Positions 24,646 through 36,529 of a stretch of 64,000 bases of DNA are shown in pieces. The notes under the pieces were generated by a model. It saw nothing but the letters and a program-made list of their open reading frames with translations, did no database searches and was not told the origin of the DNA. How positions within the stretch are numbered: the stretch's first letter is position 1; every line of letters begins with the position of its first letter. The DNA lies in contig CP053159.1 of the NCBI GenBank assembly GCA_014607495.2, positions 2,611,501 to 2,675,500 of the forward strand. The letters are read 5' to 3'. The position numbers and the translations under genes are program-made. The DNA is from Carposina sasakii (Eukaryota; Arthropoda; Insecta; Lepidoptera; Carposinidae).

Positions 24646-25165
24646 TCAATTTACTCATTACTTACACCGCTCTTGTCATTTACTATAGTACCATTTTAAA
24701 TTTAATAAAATAGTTTTTTAACTCAACAGAACCACAATAGATCGTGGAATAGGCCTACCGGGGAAACCACGTAAAAAAAAACGCGTCATGTACACTACCT
24801 CACGGGTGGCGCGGAAACGTGTGCATATTATGAATAACACAACTTTTTCAACATTTTGCATCGCTATATCTCCGAAATGGCGATTCTTAGGAAAAAAAGT
24901 GTATGAACAATTTTTGTAGATAATTGGATGATGAATAATTTTTGTCTTACCTATTTTCATGATAGAACTTACCGTTTAGCTGGAAAACTCAAAAAACCGA
25001 TTTTTGCAACATTTGACCTTCAATAAAAAATTTTCCACACATTGGATTGATGTGGATAATTGACAAATTGTATGTAATGGTGTTCCCAACATTCATACAA
25101 ATTTTTAGCAAGGTGCGAATTAATGTAACCTTACCCCTATTTTTGTAGCTAATTTGACTGGACTA
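24611..25165 (-). repeat. right arm of foldback element
   Basis: Mirror of the left arm. Differences include one base in a T-run near 24770 and a changed stretch of about 25 bp just inside the outer terminus. Confidence 0.88.
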
Positions 25166-25852
25166 ATAAATAAATAAATGAAGAGAAAAATTAAGAAAGA
25201 TACTTAGTTATACATTATAGGTACTTCATTTAAAAGTACAATAAAAAATTCAGATGAAGTCCAGACAGCCAAGAGTCTGTGTCAAAAATATTTACAGACA
25301 AAACTATCGCCATCATAATAATAATCTGGAAAAGGCTCCATCCACACCATCAGCCAGAAGCCAACACTGTCGCTTCTACAACAATTCACCCAAACTGCTC
25401 TATGCCCACATACTTGGTATGGGCAACGTAAGCCTTGTTCGGAGCGGCGCGGCGAAACCTCTTACGTCAATTTTCGTATTACCAATGGATTAAATCTAAG
25501 GGTTGAACCCGAGGTTCCGATTGGATTGCAGCCTCGAGCTTGTGAATCAATGTATCCAGATTTGTATTCAGGTGGCGTGCCACTTTACTTTCTTGGACAG
25601 CGGTGTGCGGATCGATTTAAAAGTTGTTCTGTATTTGAGTGGTTGAGAGGAATGTAACGTGTAGTTGAGGTTTTGGGTATTGAAGAGCACAATAGTTCAC
25701 CTTACTTATTTTTTAATGGCTGTTCCCGTTGAATCTGATAAACGTTATAAATCTGTGTATATCCAAAGGAAAACTGCAATGTACTTTTTCTTGATGTTTT
25801 TCTGATTGTTTTATAATACGTAGTTATTATACTGATATCATATGCTGACGCG

Positions 25853-26045
25853 GGGCTTCACTAGAGTACATCAACTGCATCTCCTTCCGTGAATGTCATA
25901 ATAGTCGACTAACTCAGGGGCGTTGTCTCAGGCTAGCTACTTGAAGGGTTATAACATGCCCCTTCTGCTAAACGAGGATGTAGTCTCCTTCATAAATCTT
26001 GCTTGATTAATTTTCGAAAAACAGGCGTGTGTGTATGTATGTATG
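25853..26045 (+). repeat. family C repeat
   Basis: cgcggggcttcactagagta...acaggcgtgtgtgtatg. Confidence 0.72.
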
Positions 26046-27288
26046 TAGTTATTCAACTACGAGTGGATCATATTTCTAGTTCAACTAGTTAGACAAACAA
26101 AGGTAACCTTGTACTCGCCTTGAGCCTTCTTCATATTTTTTTTTCATAAATGTTAGAATATTCAGGCCAACCGCATTATAGGTCAATACTCGTATCAGAA
26201 GAGTATTTTGTTTGTCTGAATATAATTGTTCTACTAACTACTTCTATAATTCTACTAACATTTAAATATATGTGTTTATCTAATAATATAATTTGTAACT
26301 AACAAAAATGGGTCTTAGTTACCTGAATAAATGAATTTATTATTATATATTATTATTTATATACCTTTACACACGTTAGTTTGTGTACGAGTAACATGAA
26401 AGATGCTTTAGTTGCTAGTGCAAAATTAGTTCAGTATCGTAGAGTTATGCAGAATTTTATTTTGTCTTCCAAGCGTGCATTTGAACACCAGTGAATTTGA
26501 TATATCAATTTGTAGCCCAAGCATTCATCGCACTTGAGTTTATCGGAATCAAATAGTAGTTAGTAAAAGTGCAAGTATACTTTTTAGCAAAGATAGGCTT
26601 AAATTATATGTACATAATTATTATTGTTTCAAAAATTTTTAGATTTTTTTCCTAGTAAGTAACTTTAGTGATGGTTCGAATGATCTTATTGCAAGAAATT
26701 GGCAATTGTTTTTTTCCACGAAACCGATCTTCTTTTTCCATTATGGATACATTTCATAGGAATAAAACACATCGGATGAAAAAATTAAGTACTGATATAA
26801 AATTACGTGTATATTACAACATAATGTAGGTACAAATAATCTAACTTTTTATCTACCAAATGGATGTTTAATGGCTTTAGCAGGACAATGGATTTATTGT
26901 TTTAGAACATAGTGTTTACGACGGATAATTTTTCTTCCATTTTCCTCTGAATAATACCGAAATAATACATAGTTAATCTTTTTATTTGTGTATCTAATTT
27001 TTCTAATATAATTTAATCGGCACGGTATGCGAGAGGTCGTGAGTTCAAGTCGTACTCGGGTGAATTTTTTTTTTTATTTCTTAACATTATTTCCAATATC
27101 TAATTTTTTACATAAATATGTAATTTATAGTATTATTATTAGGTAGCTATTTAGTTACGTAATCGGACCCAAACAGCTGTAAATCCCTTTAGTTTGACCC
27201 TGGCGAGTATTTAGATCTACAAAGTCACTACCTGTGACAAACACATAGATACCATTATTTCGATAACATTTTCTTTAAGTCCTATGCC

Positions 27289-27515
27289 GATGTGGGGCTT
27301 CACTAGAATACATCAGCTGTAGAAATACCTCTTCTTCCGTGCGTATCGTAAGAGTCGATCAAGGAACTCAGGCATTCTCTAGCAACTTGTCACTGGACAT
27401 AACTAGTCAGCTAAACGAGTCTGTTGGTATCTCCATTACGATCTTGCAGTACTGGCTACCTCATTTCGGGAACACAGTCTACTAGATGTATGTATGTATA
27501 TGTACCTATGTATGT
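27289..27515 (+). repeat. family C repeat
   Basis: gatgtggggcttcactagaa...gggaacacagtct, with a tatg tail. Confidence 0.75.
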
Positions 27516-29309
27516 ACCAATTTCATTTTTTATACCTGATTTATGTAATGCAGAGATATAGTTTACCTATCCTACGAGATTGTATTATAAAATCTGTCTA
27601 AATTACAAAGCGAATAAGAAATTTTAGAGAAAAATGTATGAAATTCTCATTACTAAGCTATTCCCACGAAGAGTTGGCATATTATTAATATAGGTATATA
27701 TTCATATTTATTATTTATTTATTTATACTACTAAATAATGGGAAAGACATGATGATGACTGCTATATTCAAGAGAAAAGGTTTTTCAGTAGAATCCTAAA
27801 TGAAAAATAACTTCAAAGTCATTGAAAACAAAGCACCACCCTCACTCACCGGAGTGTCCTTAAGGGTTCCTACTGAGAATACAAGTGTATAACACTCTAG
27901 AATGGCATGCCACAGAAAGAGAGACCGATACAACTGTTTACTTTTAAACTATTTGTTTCAATAACAATAAATAAACACACCTTACCGTCTTTATGTCAGT
28001 GCTATCATATTTGTGGAGTTGTTATTATTAATGTTTACACACAGCGTCAGGTTACATGTGTCACCTATTTGAACAGTTGAGCACTTTATACCTCGCATTG
28101 TCCACAAGCCATACTTTTATGACTCATGGAAACTTCAACGTTATGCAGGCAGAAGAACTCGTAACTAGATAGCTCGTCTTAATCATGAAACTAAAATGTT
28201 GTGTAGTAAGTGGTGCCACGTTTAATTTCACGTTAAATTTGATAACATTTAATTCATAGTTTGTCAGGTAAACTATTAGGGATGTGCAAATTTTATCGAT
28301 AAATGTGAAGAAAGCATATCTGTTAACGGAAATACTTTTACAATGACTGCTACAGATCTGCGTTTCTTCAGAAATGCAAAAAAAAAAACTGAAATGATTC
28401 AATTGAAAAATCTGCGAAATTTATCTGGAGATGAATTATTTAATATAAATGTGTGATTTAAGAGTATTTTTATTTGACTCTATCTAGTAATGAACTACAT
28501 CGTACTACTCCTAAATCCAAAAAAAAAATATGTTTGGTAATTTTAAACGATATTTTTAAAAAGCCATGACATGATTTTATTCCTTTCCTCTCATTATCAT
28601 TACCTACTTAACATTATATCCAAATTATAATTTATGACAAAGTATATATAACTTGGACAGTAAAGGTCAATTTGCCGAGCACTTTCCTAATCCAGGTAAA
28701 CATTGTAAATGTAAGATGTAGTACAGATAAGACGTTGCAAATTGAATCATACACTTACGTGATTCTGTACATGAAAGATAGGATGTAAATATTTTGTGTT
28801 ATTTTCATGTTCTTTTGATATATAAAAAGCTTCTGTTTTCTATAATAAATATTTAATGCACTCATCCATCATAGTGTTATCTTGTTGGTAACACGTATGT
28901 TAATGTTTTAAAAAATGCTGATATTTTGGAAAAACCGCAGACGTTTTTTAATAATATGTATATCTCCGCTTAATACTCTCCTTGTGACTTTTGGTATGGA
29001 GTCTCGTGTTAAAAGTCATATAATTTAAAAGTACTGTACTACATATATCACCAAAATAAGATCAAAAATTCTGCATTATTATATTGAAAGTATTTAATGA
29101 TACGTAGGTATAACAGCAGGACTTTAATACAACAATGTTGCGTGCGCATTATTTTTCAAAAGTGAACGGACTCTACACTGATGTTTGATTACCTTTACCT
29201 AGATTAACATTATTATAAATTAATAGTGCTGCGACATAATTTTCAGGTGCTAATGGCATTATAAAAAAAAATTATTACCTTCTTTTCTAGATAGATTTTA
29301 TTTTATTTA

Positions 29310-29480
29310 ATAACAAGCTGCTGCCCGCGGCTCCGCTCGCATGGAAGTCGCTTATTGCGTGAAAAAGGTCTAAAATAATGTTTACGACGTTTTTTCAGAC
29401 CAACTCAATATACACAAAATTTCATAAAAATAGGTCAACCCGTATCAGAGGAGTTTGGTAACAATACCGCAACAGGAGAA
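29310..29480. repeat. family D/G-like degenerate repeat
   Basis: gctgcccgcggctccgctcg followed by a 'caaaatttcataaaaatagg' block, a frequent arrangement in such repeats. Confidence 0.45.
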
Positions 29481-30489
29481 TTTTATATTATTATAATATT
29501 ATAATGGAAGATTATAATACATTTTGCAGTTTGAATCCATATTGAAAATATATAAGAACTTAACTAACTAACCTAGATAATTTTGTCATCAGATTAGTAT
29601 TTATCTGAATGTGATTAGGAGTATATCCATGTAATACATGAGAACAAGAAAAACATACATATATTGAAGTTTTGCAATCAAGAGTTCAACTAATAAAAAG
29701 AAATATCACACAGCAGGTAAGTACATAATTTACTTACAAATACAAATAAAATTACATTAAATATGTATTTATTTGATAATTACGTCATAATTATAATTTA
29801 TTCTCGGCTATTTAAATAATTAGGGCTTCACCAACTTTCAACAATAAATTTGAGATGATGCATAATAATTCAGAATTTCTATTTTACTTCCCTTTATACA
29901 GTGATGTTGATCACTGGTGGCCAGTGACCATGGCGGTCGTAATTATCCCCTGTTTTTATTTTTACTGGACCAGTGTTAATTTCCATAACTTAGCAGTGCG
30001 CGGTCTACCGTGTCGCGCGTCTGTGAAGCTAGAGATGTAAGCTCTGAACTCAAGGTAGATATATCGATAAGTATCCCTGGCTATTAAGAGTTTTTTGGGA
30101 ATCATATTGTGAAAACTTCTGATTATATCCTTCTTTAATCTATAGGTATATAAATATAAATGAATGGCCGAAATGTATGTACGCGTAAAACTTCTGATCT
30201 ACGGCAGCAAATTGAATGATTCTTTTTTTTTTCTAGGACGAATTTGTGTATAATAAAAACCAACAAGAGTATATTTTCTAGTTAACTCTTTGAAATTATT
30301 ATCATAGATAGTTATTATTATACAATTTTAACCTATAAATAAAGAAGAATACGCATACTCAACAAACGTAGGTATATAAATAAAAACATCGCATACTTTT
30401 ACTAACAATCACAAGGTTATTATTTATTTGTATTATTAAACTGTATCAGAAAACTATCGACAACAACAAACGCGCCATCACAACACTAG

Positions 30490-30676
30490 AGTGACACCTT
30501 CCTTGTCAATTCAGTGCTACGTCCAGAGCGCATGCGCGCGACCGTCTCCATTTTTTCCAACCGTTTCGTTCGAAGTTTAAAATTGTGTTTATATGGCAGT
30601 GGTGACCCGGTCGTGTAATGTGTTCCCTTGTGTGAGAGACAGTTGCTACAAGTTACGGACTTCTAAACATGGCTGG
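30490..30676 (+). promoter_or_regulatory. candidate promoter and short first exon
   Basis: A GC-rich island in AT-rich DNA. It holds an initiator-like TTCAGTG at 30510-30516 and a palindromic GCGCATGCGC at 30528-30537 that fits the NRF-1/ewg binding pattern. ATG at 30669 sits in a good insect start context (AAACATGG), followed eight coding bases later by a possible donor gg|gtaata at 30677. This looks like a 5' UTR plus a tiny first coding exon. It may belong to the SLC6-like gene, but it leaves phase 2 while the exon at 36530 needs phase 0, so another exon or another gene would be required. Confidence 0.3.
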
Positions 30677-31058
30677 GTAATACTTAGTTTAGACGTGATA
30701 ATTATATTTGACAATGACCTTGTTCTTGGATGGTCTAAGTAAATCTTGCTGTCATGTTTACGCTAACTTATTTTTCCTTGAATGAAAATGTTTCCGATTT
30801 TCTTGAAGTTGGCACTACTGGTATACACTGAGTATTAATTTCAATGCTTTTTTACCTGTCTCGGTCCACTGCTGGGCGTACTTTCCCAAAGCGGAAGGAA
30901 GAAGATACTATATGTACCGACGTTCGTACTATTTTATACACTTTACTTATATTTTATTTCGATATAAACTCGATATATAGGTAGACTCGTACCTAGGCCA
31001 CCTTACAATGTTTCAAATTCAAATAAGAGATTCTTTAAAATCAACTTTTATTTTATAG

Positions 31059-31073
31059 TTAGGTTAGGTTAGG
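31059..31073 (+). repeat. (TTAGG)3 interstitial telomere-type motif
   Basis: Three TTAGG units in a row, the insect telomere repeat; too short to mean more than chance or a repaired break. Confidence 0.5.
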
Positions 31074-31185
31074 TAAATATAATCTGTGTTCTTTTTACGA
31101 GGACATATCTATGGCTAATGTTATAAACTATGTAAAAGCCCTGGATTATTTTTCTGGAATCAGAAACTACCTATTTACTTTTAAA

Positions 31186-31307
31186 GGCCCATTTCCCAAT
31201 GGTCTGATAGCCTATCTAAAGGATAAAGTTAATGCTGTCTCTATTTTGATAAATTTTAATAGAGAGACAGCATCAAATTTATCCTTCAGATAGGCGTTGA
31301 CAAAATC
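31186..31307. repeat. family H palindromic repeat
   Basis: Arms gcctatctaaaggataaag...gctgtctctatt and ...agagacagcatcaaatttatccttcagataggc pair around an AT loop. Related copies at 38457-38570 and, partially, 2839-2890. A 60-codon frame at 31111-31293 is not supported. Confidence 0.65.
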
Positions 31308-31718
31308 GGCTCTACAGGTGATAAAATTAATAGCCCATCTCTACATACGAGTAAGTAGACCGATTTTCATGAAAACCATTTTAATTGTTTTGTCGTGAAA
31401 ATTAACTTAAGTACCTACAAACAGAAAGATAGAATTGCTTTCTCATAAGTATGTAATTAGTGTGTGTATAAATTTGTATGATCATTAAAGTACGACATGA
31501 AAATTTCCTTCAAAAATATGAGAGTCCCATGGTGAAATTTAATTAGTTTATTCACGAGATAGTCTACAAATAAAAAATAAATCAGCAACGAGATTGGGAG
31601 TTTGGGAGTATAGTTAATCCGTCTACTTTACCATGTACTATGTACTTTACCTAGCCTTTTATATCTCTTTTCCGGCTGGTTAGCTGAAATAAATCTCAAC
31701 TAATCCTCGTCTGTCATA

Positions 31719-31805
31719 CAAGGTGTAACAGAAAAGGTATGTTATGTATATCGCCAACTATAGAGAACGCCTATCCACAAAATTTGAGACTTAAAATCAA
31801 ATGTA
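31719..31805 (+). repeat. M2 MITE half copy
   Basis: aaggtgtaacagaaaaggtatgtta...ccacaaaatttgagac; joined directly to a family A repeat. Confidence 0.6.
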
Positions 31806-31821
31806 GGCAAAGTTGTATGAA

Positions 31822-32045
31822 CATTCCTGGGTTGTTTAAGAACCCTATCATAAGAGGCGATTAAGTAGATTTTCCGGGAGATGAGTAGCAGTGCCTCCCA
31901 TGTTGACAACATAGTCCGAAAATCACACTGCGGCCACCAGCCCGCCTGCACAGCATGGTGACTATGATCAATAACCCCTCATATAGCAGTAGCCTTGTGA
32001 CATACCCTGGGGAAGGCTTACAGCAGAATACTGCAATAGGCGTAC
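31822..32045 (+). repeat. family A repeat
   Basis: Diverged copy (gaggcgattaagtagat...ctgcaataggcg), adjoining an M2 half copy. Confidence 0.72.
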
Positions 32046-32192
32046 ATTAATATACCAACTCGTCAATTTATTGCACTTGATTGATTGAAGAAGGAAATTA
32101 AAAGTGAGAGTGAAAACCCACACGCGATTACACGCCTAAGTATATTACCTGACTATATTCTAGACTATTAATTTGATTTTATTATCTAATTA

Positions 32193-32393
32193 TATGAAAC
32201 AGTAAATTTGTTGATATATTTTTTTAATTAGTCTTGGAAAATCACTTTGTAATAATAAAATAAGTTTATTTCGAAAGTTCATGTCATAACTTTCGAAATA
32301 AACTTATTTTATTATTTCTTTGACTTTATTAATATATGAAACAGTCAATTTGTAGATATTTTTGATAATTATTAGTCTTGGAAAATCACTTTG
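32193..32393. repeat. direct repeats bracketing a 29-bp perfect hairpin
   Basis: Two copies of a 57-bp unit (tatgaaacagt.aatttgt... to ...gtcttggaaaatcacttt; about 32193-32249 and 32335-32392). Between them is a perfect 29-bp inverted repeat (32251-32279 / 32288-32316) with the 8-nt loop catgtcat. A third inverted piece (gatgacatgaactttcg) follows. Confidence 0.85.
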
Positions 32394-32467
32394 GATGACA
32401 TGAACTTTCGCTTTAAAGACAAACTAGTTGATTCACATTTTAGACTACTACATAGGTACATATAATA

Positions 32468-32630
32468 CCCGGCTATGTTCTCGAAATAGGGTGACCATAA
32501 CTTCATGATCCCGATGGAGATCCCACAGACACGTTTAGCATAGCGGGCCAGATGTAAAATATTGTAACTTAGTTTCTAGCTTATCGCCTAGCCTGAGAGA
32601 TCGCCTATAAGTTGCTTAGTTACTAGGAGG
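32468..32630 (-). repeat. family C repeat
   Basis: ttctcgaaatagggtgacc...cacgtttagcatagcggg...tatcgcctag. Confidence 0.65.
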
Positions 32631-32674
32631 TGCAGGTTATTTAGTAGAGATTCAGTAACCATAATTCAAATTCT

Positions 32675-32920
32675 ACATACATACATATAATTAGGTCTTT
32701 ACCCCTTATGTGGTAGGCAGAGCACCAAGGGCCGATAGGCATCACTTCTGACTAATTCCGAGGGTACAGTTGACATGTACAAGTTCGGTTAGTAGTGACA
32801 GGTGGTCAGCCCATCGCCTACAAAACACCAAGACCCTCTTGTCTCTCTTCTGACTTGTATGCCCGGGAAGAGAAGCAGCTGTAGTATTATACGATTTTTT
32901 TTTCACTCAAGAATCAAATT
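32675..32920 (+). repeat. family B repeat (SINE-like or LINE tail)
   Basis: acatacatataat...ggtaggcagagcaccaaggg...caagttcggttagtagtgac...ccgggaagagaagcagctg, then a T-run. Same unit at 33.9, 37.0, 49.2 and 49.6 kb. Confidence 0.78.
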
Positions 32921-33945
32921 CTGTAGGTAGTTAAATTATTTATTTCATGTAAAATTTTAATGCCTCGATCACCTCTTGATTATCATTAATAAGTTACTTA
33001 TAACATAAACTGAACAGAAAAAAACTAGGTAGACTTAAACTTAAGGTAAAGGTGACATTCACAAGTCGTTTCTAAACGCTCCAAAACGCTGCTTAGCGAA
33101 AATTGCGCCTACCAACTTTGGTAGCATTGTAAAACTATGCAATAATCTGCCATAGTTTTCAAAACAAAGGATATTGTGGCGGTTATCCGTAAATGTATAA
33201 CAGTTTTCCAACAATACCGAAGAATGTAGACAGTGGTCGAAAACAGTGCGTTATGATTATGATAACAAGTCGTGTTGGTCAGGTCAAATTGATTTGGTAA
33301 GGGTCAATTCATGCTGGAGCAGAGGAACAGCCAATTGCAATAACTTGAGGATTTTTAGCATATCTAAGTTTAATCTTCAGATGTTATTAAGTATGCAAGA
33401 TTTTAAATGCAGAGACGAAAAAATAAATACTGACATATAATTAATTTATAGTTTTGTTGTTTGGATTACCTACTAAACAGTCCAAAAGAACCAAAATCCG
33501 ATCTCTAGCATTGAAATTGGCCGCACGTGCAGCAAACTCATGCTCCTCATTTAAAAATGTTCAAATCTCAGATAGACAGTTATATACTTAAGAAATTAAT
33601 AGTCCTAGTGACCCTAAGTACCTACCAGTACCTACTAACAAACGTACTATCATCACGTATAGAAAAAAAACAGCCAAACGTGACAATAAAACTATTAAAG
33701 CGTACAGCAGTCTATAGGTATTTTAACTGATAATGAATATTGCAATAGATTTTCCTCCTATCACTATTCCGCAGATAATGAACCAAGTAATTATGGGCAC
33801 TTATTCATGTCTACCAACAATAAGCCGTGACTGAAGGAAGATGCATGATACTCCTAGATACTATAATACACCTATTATATGCTTAAGAGATACGTTGCGA
33901 ACTAGTATTTAGTAAATTGCAAAAAAAATAGGTACATGAAAAATA

Positions 33946-34235
33946 CATACATACCTACATATAATCACGCCTTTATCCCTTATGGGGTAGGCAGAGCACC
34001 AAGGGCCGATAGAACCACATGGTGCCACTTCTGACCAATTTTGAGGGTATAGTTGAGATGTACAAGTTCGGTTAGTAGTGACAGGTGGTCAGCCCATCGC
34101 CTACAAAACACCAAGACCCTCTTGTCCCTCTACTGACTTGTACTGTATGCCCGGGAAGAGAAGCAGCTGTGGTATTAAGTATACGTTTTTTTTTTCACTC
34201 CCAGAGCAGTATAGAAGAAAACATACATATAAACA
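33946..34235 (+). repeat. family B repeat, fullest copy
   Basis: Includes the 3' extension cactcccagagcagtatagaag. The 61-codon frame at 34078-34263 is internal to the repeat. Confidence 0.8.
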
Positions 34236-34778
34236 TACATATAATCACGGGGTAGGTACTTGAAAAAAAGATCCAAAAAATTTACCACCGGGCTATACCC
34301 CGCCCTAAGTAATAAAATTAGTCTAATCCTTTAAAAAACAGGGTTTTACAGTGTTTAATCAAAACAGAGTCTTAATAATAGAGGTATATTACTTCATTGT
34401 TAATGCACCAAAAATCTCATATACTCGTACAAGTTGCAAATTAAACCAACTTCAACAATTAGGTTTAATATTCTTATACTATATATATAAGTATAGATAT
34501 CTACTTGTGATTACATAAGAGATCAAATAAATTCTATAGCTCAGCTAGTAATTACACTATATCCACATATGGTGCTTACTGCAAGTATACCCTAAGTATA
34601 AACTTAACTGTATTATCATCTATGAAGGTATCGTTCACGTAATTACACATTGCGTACTGTATAAATAAGTATGAGTTATTTGAATACTTTGATGAACAAC
34701 TTCCGCAAGCCTATGATGAACACTACATATTTTATTTGTAAGTTTTTCTGTTGGGTTTAAATATGGTTTAAATGCTCT

Positions 34779-34935
34779 TTTTTTAAATTAGTTAATCCCG
34801 AAGAAAAGGCAAGGGGAACTAAGCCCATACAGCCATTGTCTTTAGTAAATTATTTCTGAATTTATGATGGATGATGATGATGATGAATGGAAACGTCGGG
34901 AAAATCCTCAAGAACAAGTGTAAAATTAGTAAAAA
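34779..34935 (+). repeat. family F repeat
   Basis: Same order as 10982-11145, including the gatgatg run and cctcaagaacaagtg. Confidence 0.75.
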
Positions 34936-35144
34936 TTAAAAATAAATGCAGAAACAACTTACATGAGCCCATGAAGATATGGTATTCCGACTAAAGTTTT
35001 ACTCGGCTTAACTGCATATAAAACTCTATTGCTGCATAAGAAAAGTTCATCCATGCGTGCAAATTTTTGCATTTCGAATAAATTATCTAAACTTATACCA
35101 GACGAACTATATTCAGTTAAATGAAATACTGTAATATTGTGAAA

Positions 35145-35207
35145 AAGCCATTGCCCTGGGGGAAGCCTACCTACGTCCAGCAGTAGACTGCAATAAGTTG
35201 ATGTGAT
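35145..35207 (+). repeat. family A repeat fragment
   Basis: Tail-proximal 60 bp (ccctgggggaagcctacct...agactgcaata). Confidence 0.6.
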
Positions 35208-35217
35208 ATTATTTTAT

Positions 35218-35580
35218 ACTAGGGGACGCCTGCGACTCCGTCCGCGTGGACTACAGAAAAAACAAAAAGTCGAAATTATCCGGGATAAAAACATTTTCCT
35301 GGGATAAAAAGTATAATCCCACTTAACATATAGCCTATATGTTAAGTGGGACCTGTCACAATATATTCCTGAAAACTACATCGAAATCGGTACAGCCGTT
35401 TCTGAGATTAGCGTGCACAAACGCACAGACAAACAGACAAACCGACAAACAGACAAAAACTCCAAAAATCATTGTTTTGGGTACTATTGCGTTGATAAAG
35501 GTCTCCTATAATATTTTTTCTCATATATCTTCCATGTACAGACAGCGATCCGTTACATTTTTATTATTGTATAGATAGAT
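35218..35580 (+). repeat. family D repeat
   Basis: taggggacgcctgcgactcc...cattgttttgggtactattg...tatagatagat. Confidence 0.78.
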
Positions 35581-36089
35581 AGAAGATAGTAGTTTATCTT
35601 TCGCCAGTCTTTGGGAGGTATACCAAAGGATACAATCCTGAGTTCCGCAGTTCAATTGTGCTTCTTTCTTTATTATTATTCTTTATTGCACATACACAAA
35701 AAAAATCTTTAACTAATCAATATTTATATTTTCATATGAAAACAAATAACCTCGAAACTTGGTTCCTATTCTAAATTAGTAACTTCTATTAAAGTAATAG
35801 GTCCACCTACCATGGATTACAGCACTTTTTTTGTTAAAAAGTTCTAAGGAAAGATACAGTTCACTGACGCAAAACAGTCCGTCTGTCTGACCCAATAATT
35901 TCATTTAATTCCATTACATAAAAGATTTGGCCATACTATGTACTAGTTTTTATGACACAAACTCGGAACCAAATAAAAACGTAATAAAGAACTTGACGAA
36001 AGACAAGGTGAAGCCAGCTTTGTAAACACCATCATCCTACATAAACTAATCAGTCTTGCCCATTATTTTGTTACACGGTTTAACAGACT

Positions 36090-36240
36090 ATGCGAATAGA
36101 TCACTATAGGGAGACCATCTACAAAATTCGAGACTCGAAATCACATGTTTATTTTTTCAGATAGTATTCAAAGACTTCAAAGACAACTTAGGTATGTAGT
36201 TCATACAATCTTGTAAAATAAAAATGTCATTTCGGGTCTC
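36090..36240. repeat. M2 MITE, inner part
   Basis: Both arms' inner segments (gagactcgaaatcacatgtt... and ...aaatgtcatttcgggtctcaaa) remain, while both CCCTGTA ends are lost. Confidence 0.55.
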
Positions 36241-36385
36241 AAAGTGGGAAACATCCTGCAGGACCATAAAGAAGATCCTGCAGCCACGTTTAGCATAACA
36301 GGGACAGCTTGTTAATAATCAGTGATAAGTTGCTAGAGAATTCCCAAGTTCCTTAGTCGACTCTTACGACATGCATGGAGGAAGA
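36236..36385 (-). repeat. family C repeat upstream of the first visible SLC6 exon
   Basis: gcaggaccataaagaagatcc...agtcgactcttacgacatgc. Confidence 0.65.
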
Positions 36386-36529
36386 TACAAATATGAATGT
36401 AATTCCATACGCATTATTAACCTAATTAACTGTAGTTAACTTTGTTTCAGTGAATTCCTTCTGCAATTGTTATTTCTGTTTTATAGGTATTATAAACCTT
36501 GCCTAACGGTAGATTTTTTTTATTTACAG

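Larger units (their letters stand above)
23703..25165. mobile_element. foldback (long terminal inverted repeat) DNA element
   Basis: Ends are TAGTCCAGTCAAA... and ...TTTGACTGGACTA, flanked by identical 7-bp ATAAATA at 23696-23702 and 25166-25172. The left arm (23703-24246) and right arm (24611-25165) are reverse complements of about 550 bp. They are nearly identical except for a short divergent patch near the outer ends and scattered single changes. About 360 bp of unique sequence lies between the arms. Twin open frames at 23898-24134 (+) and 24718-24960 (-) exist only because the arms mirror each other. It carries no visible transposase domain, so it is presumably non-autonomous. The superfamily is not clear. 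Confidence 0.88.
25173..30489. other. gene-free AT-rich DNA
   Basis: Has two family C copies and a D/G-like block. At 27016-27060 there is a stretch like a tRNA T-arm (ggtcgtgagttcaagtcgta) followed by tcgggtgaa and a T-run, probably a SINE relic. The 79-codon frame at 25254-25493 is unsupported. Confidence 0.5.
30677..36529 (+). other. region between candidate first exon and SLC6 fold exon
   Basis: No convincing coding exon was found here. It holds repeats A, B, C, D, F and H, two hairpins, and unique AT-rich DNA (32936-33945 and 34236-34778 in particular). The missing N-terminal exon of the SLC6-like gene may be here but is too short to recognise. Confidence 0.4.

Noticed and set aside
31059..31073. 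(TTAGG)3 as a telomere or fusion mark.
   Set aside because: Only three units with ordinary sequence on both sides; too short for an interstitial telomere.
34657..34736. Possible N-terminal exon for the SLC6-like gene (frame MSYLNTLMNNFRK... ending at a gtaagt).
   Set aside because: The donor phase does not fit the phase-0 acceptor at 36530, and the peptide does not resemble SLC6 N-tails.
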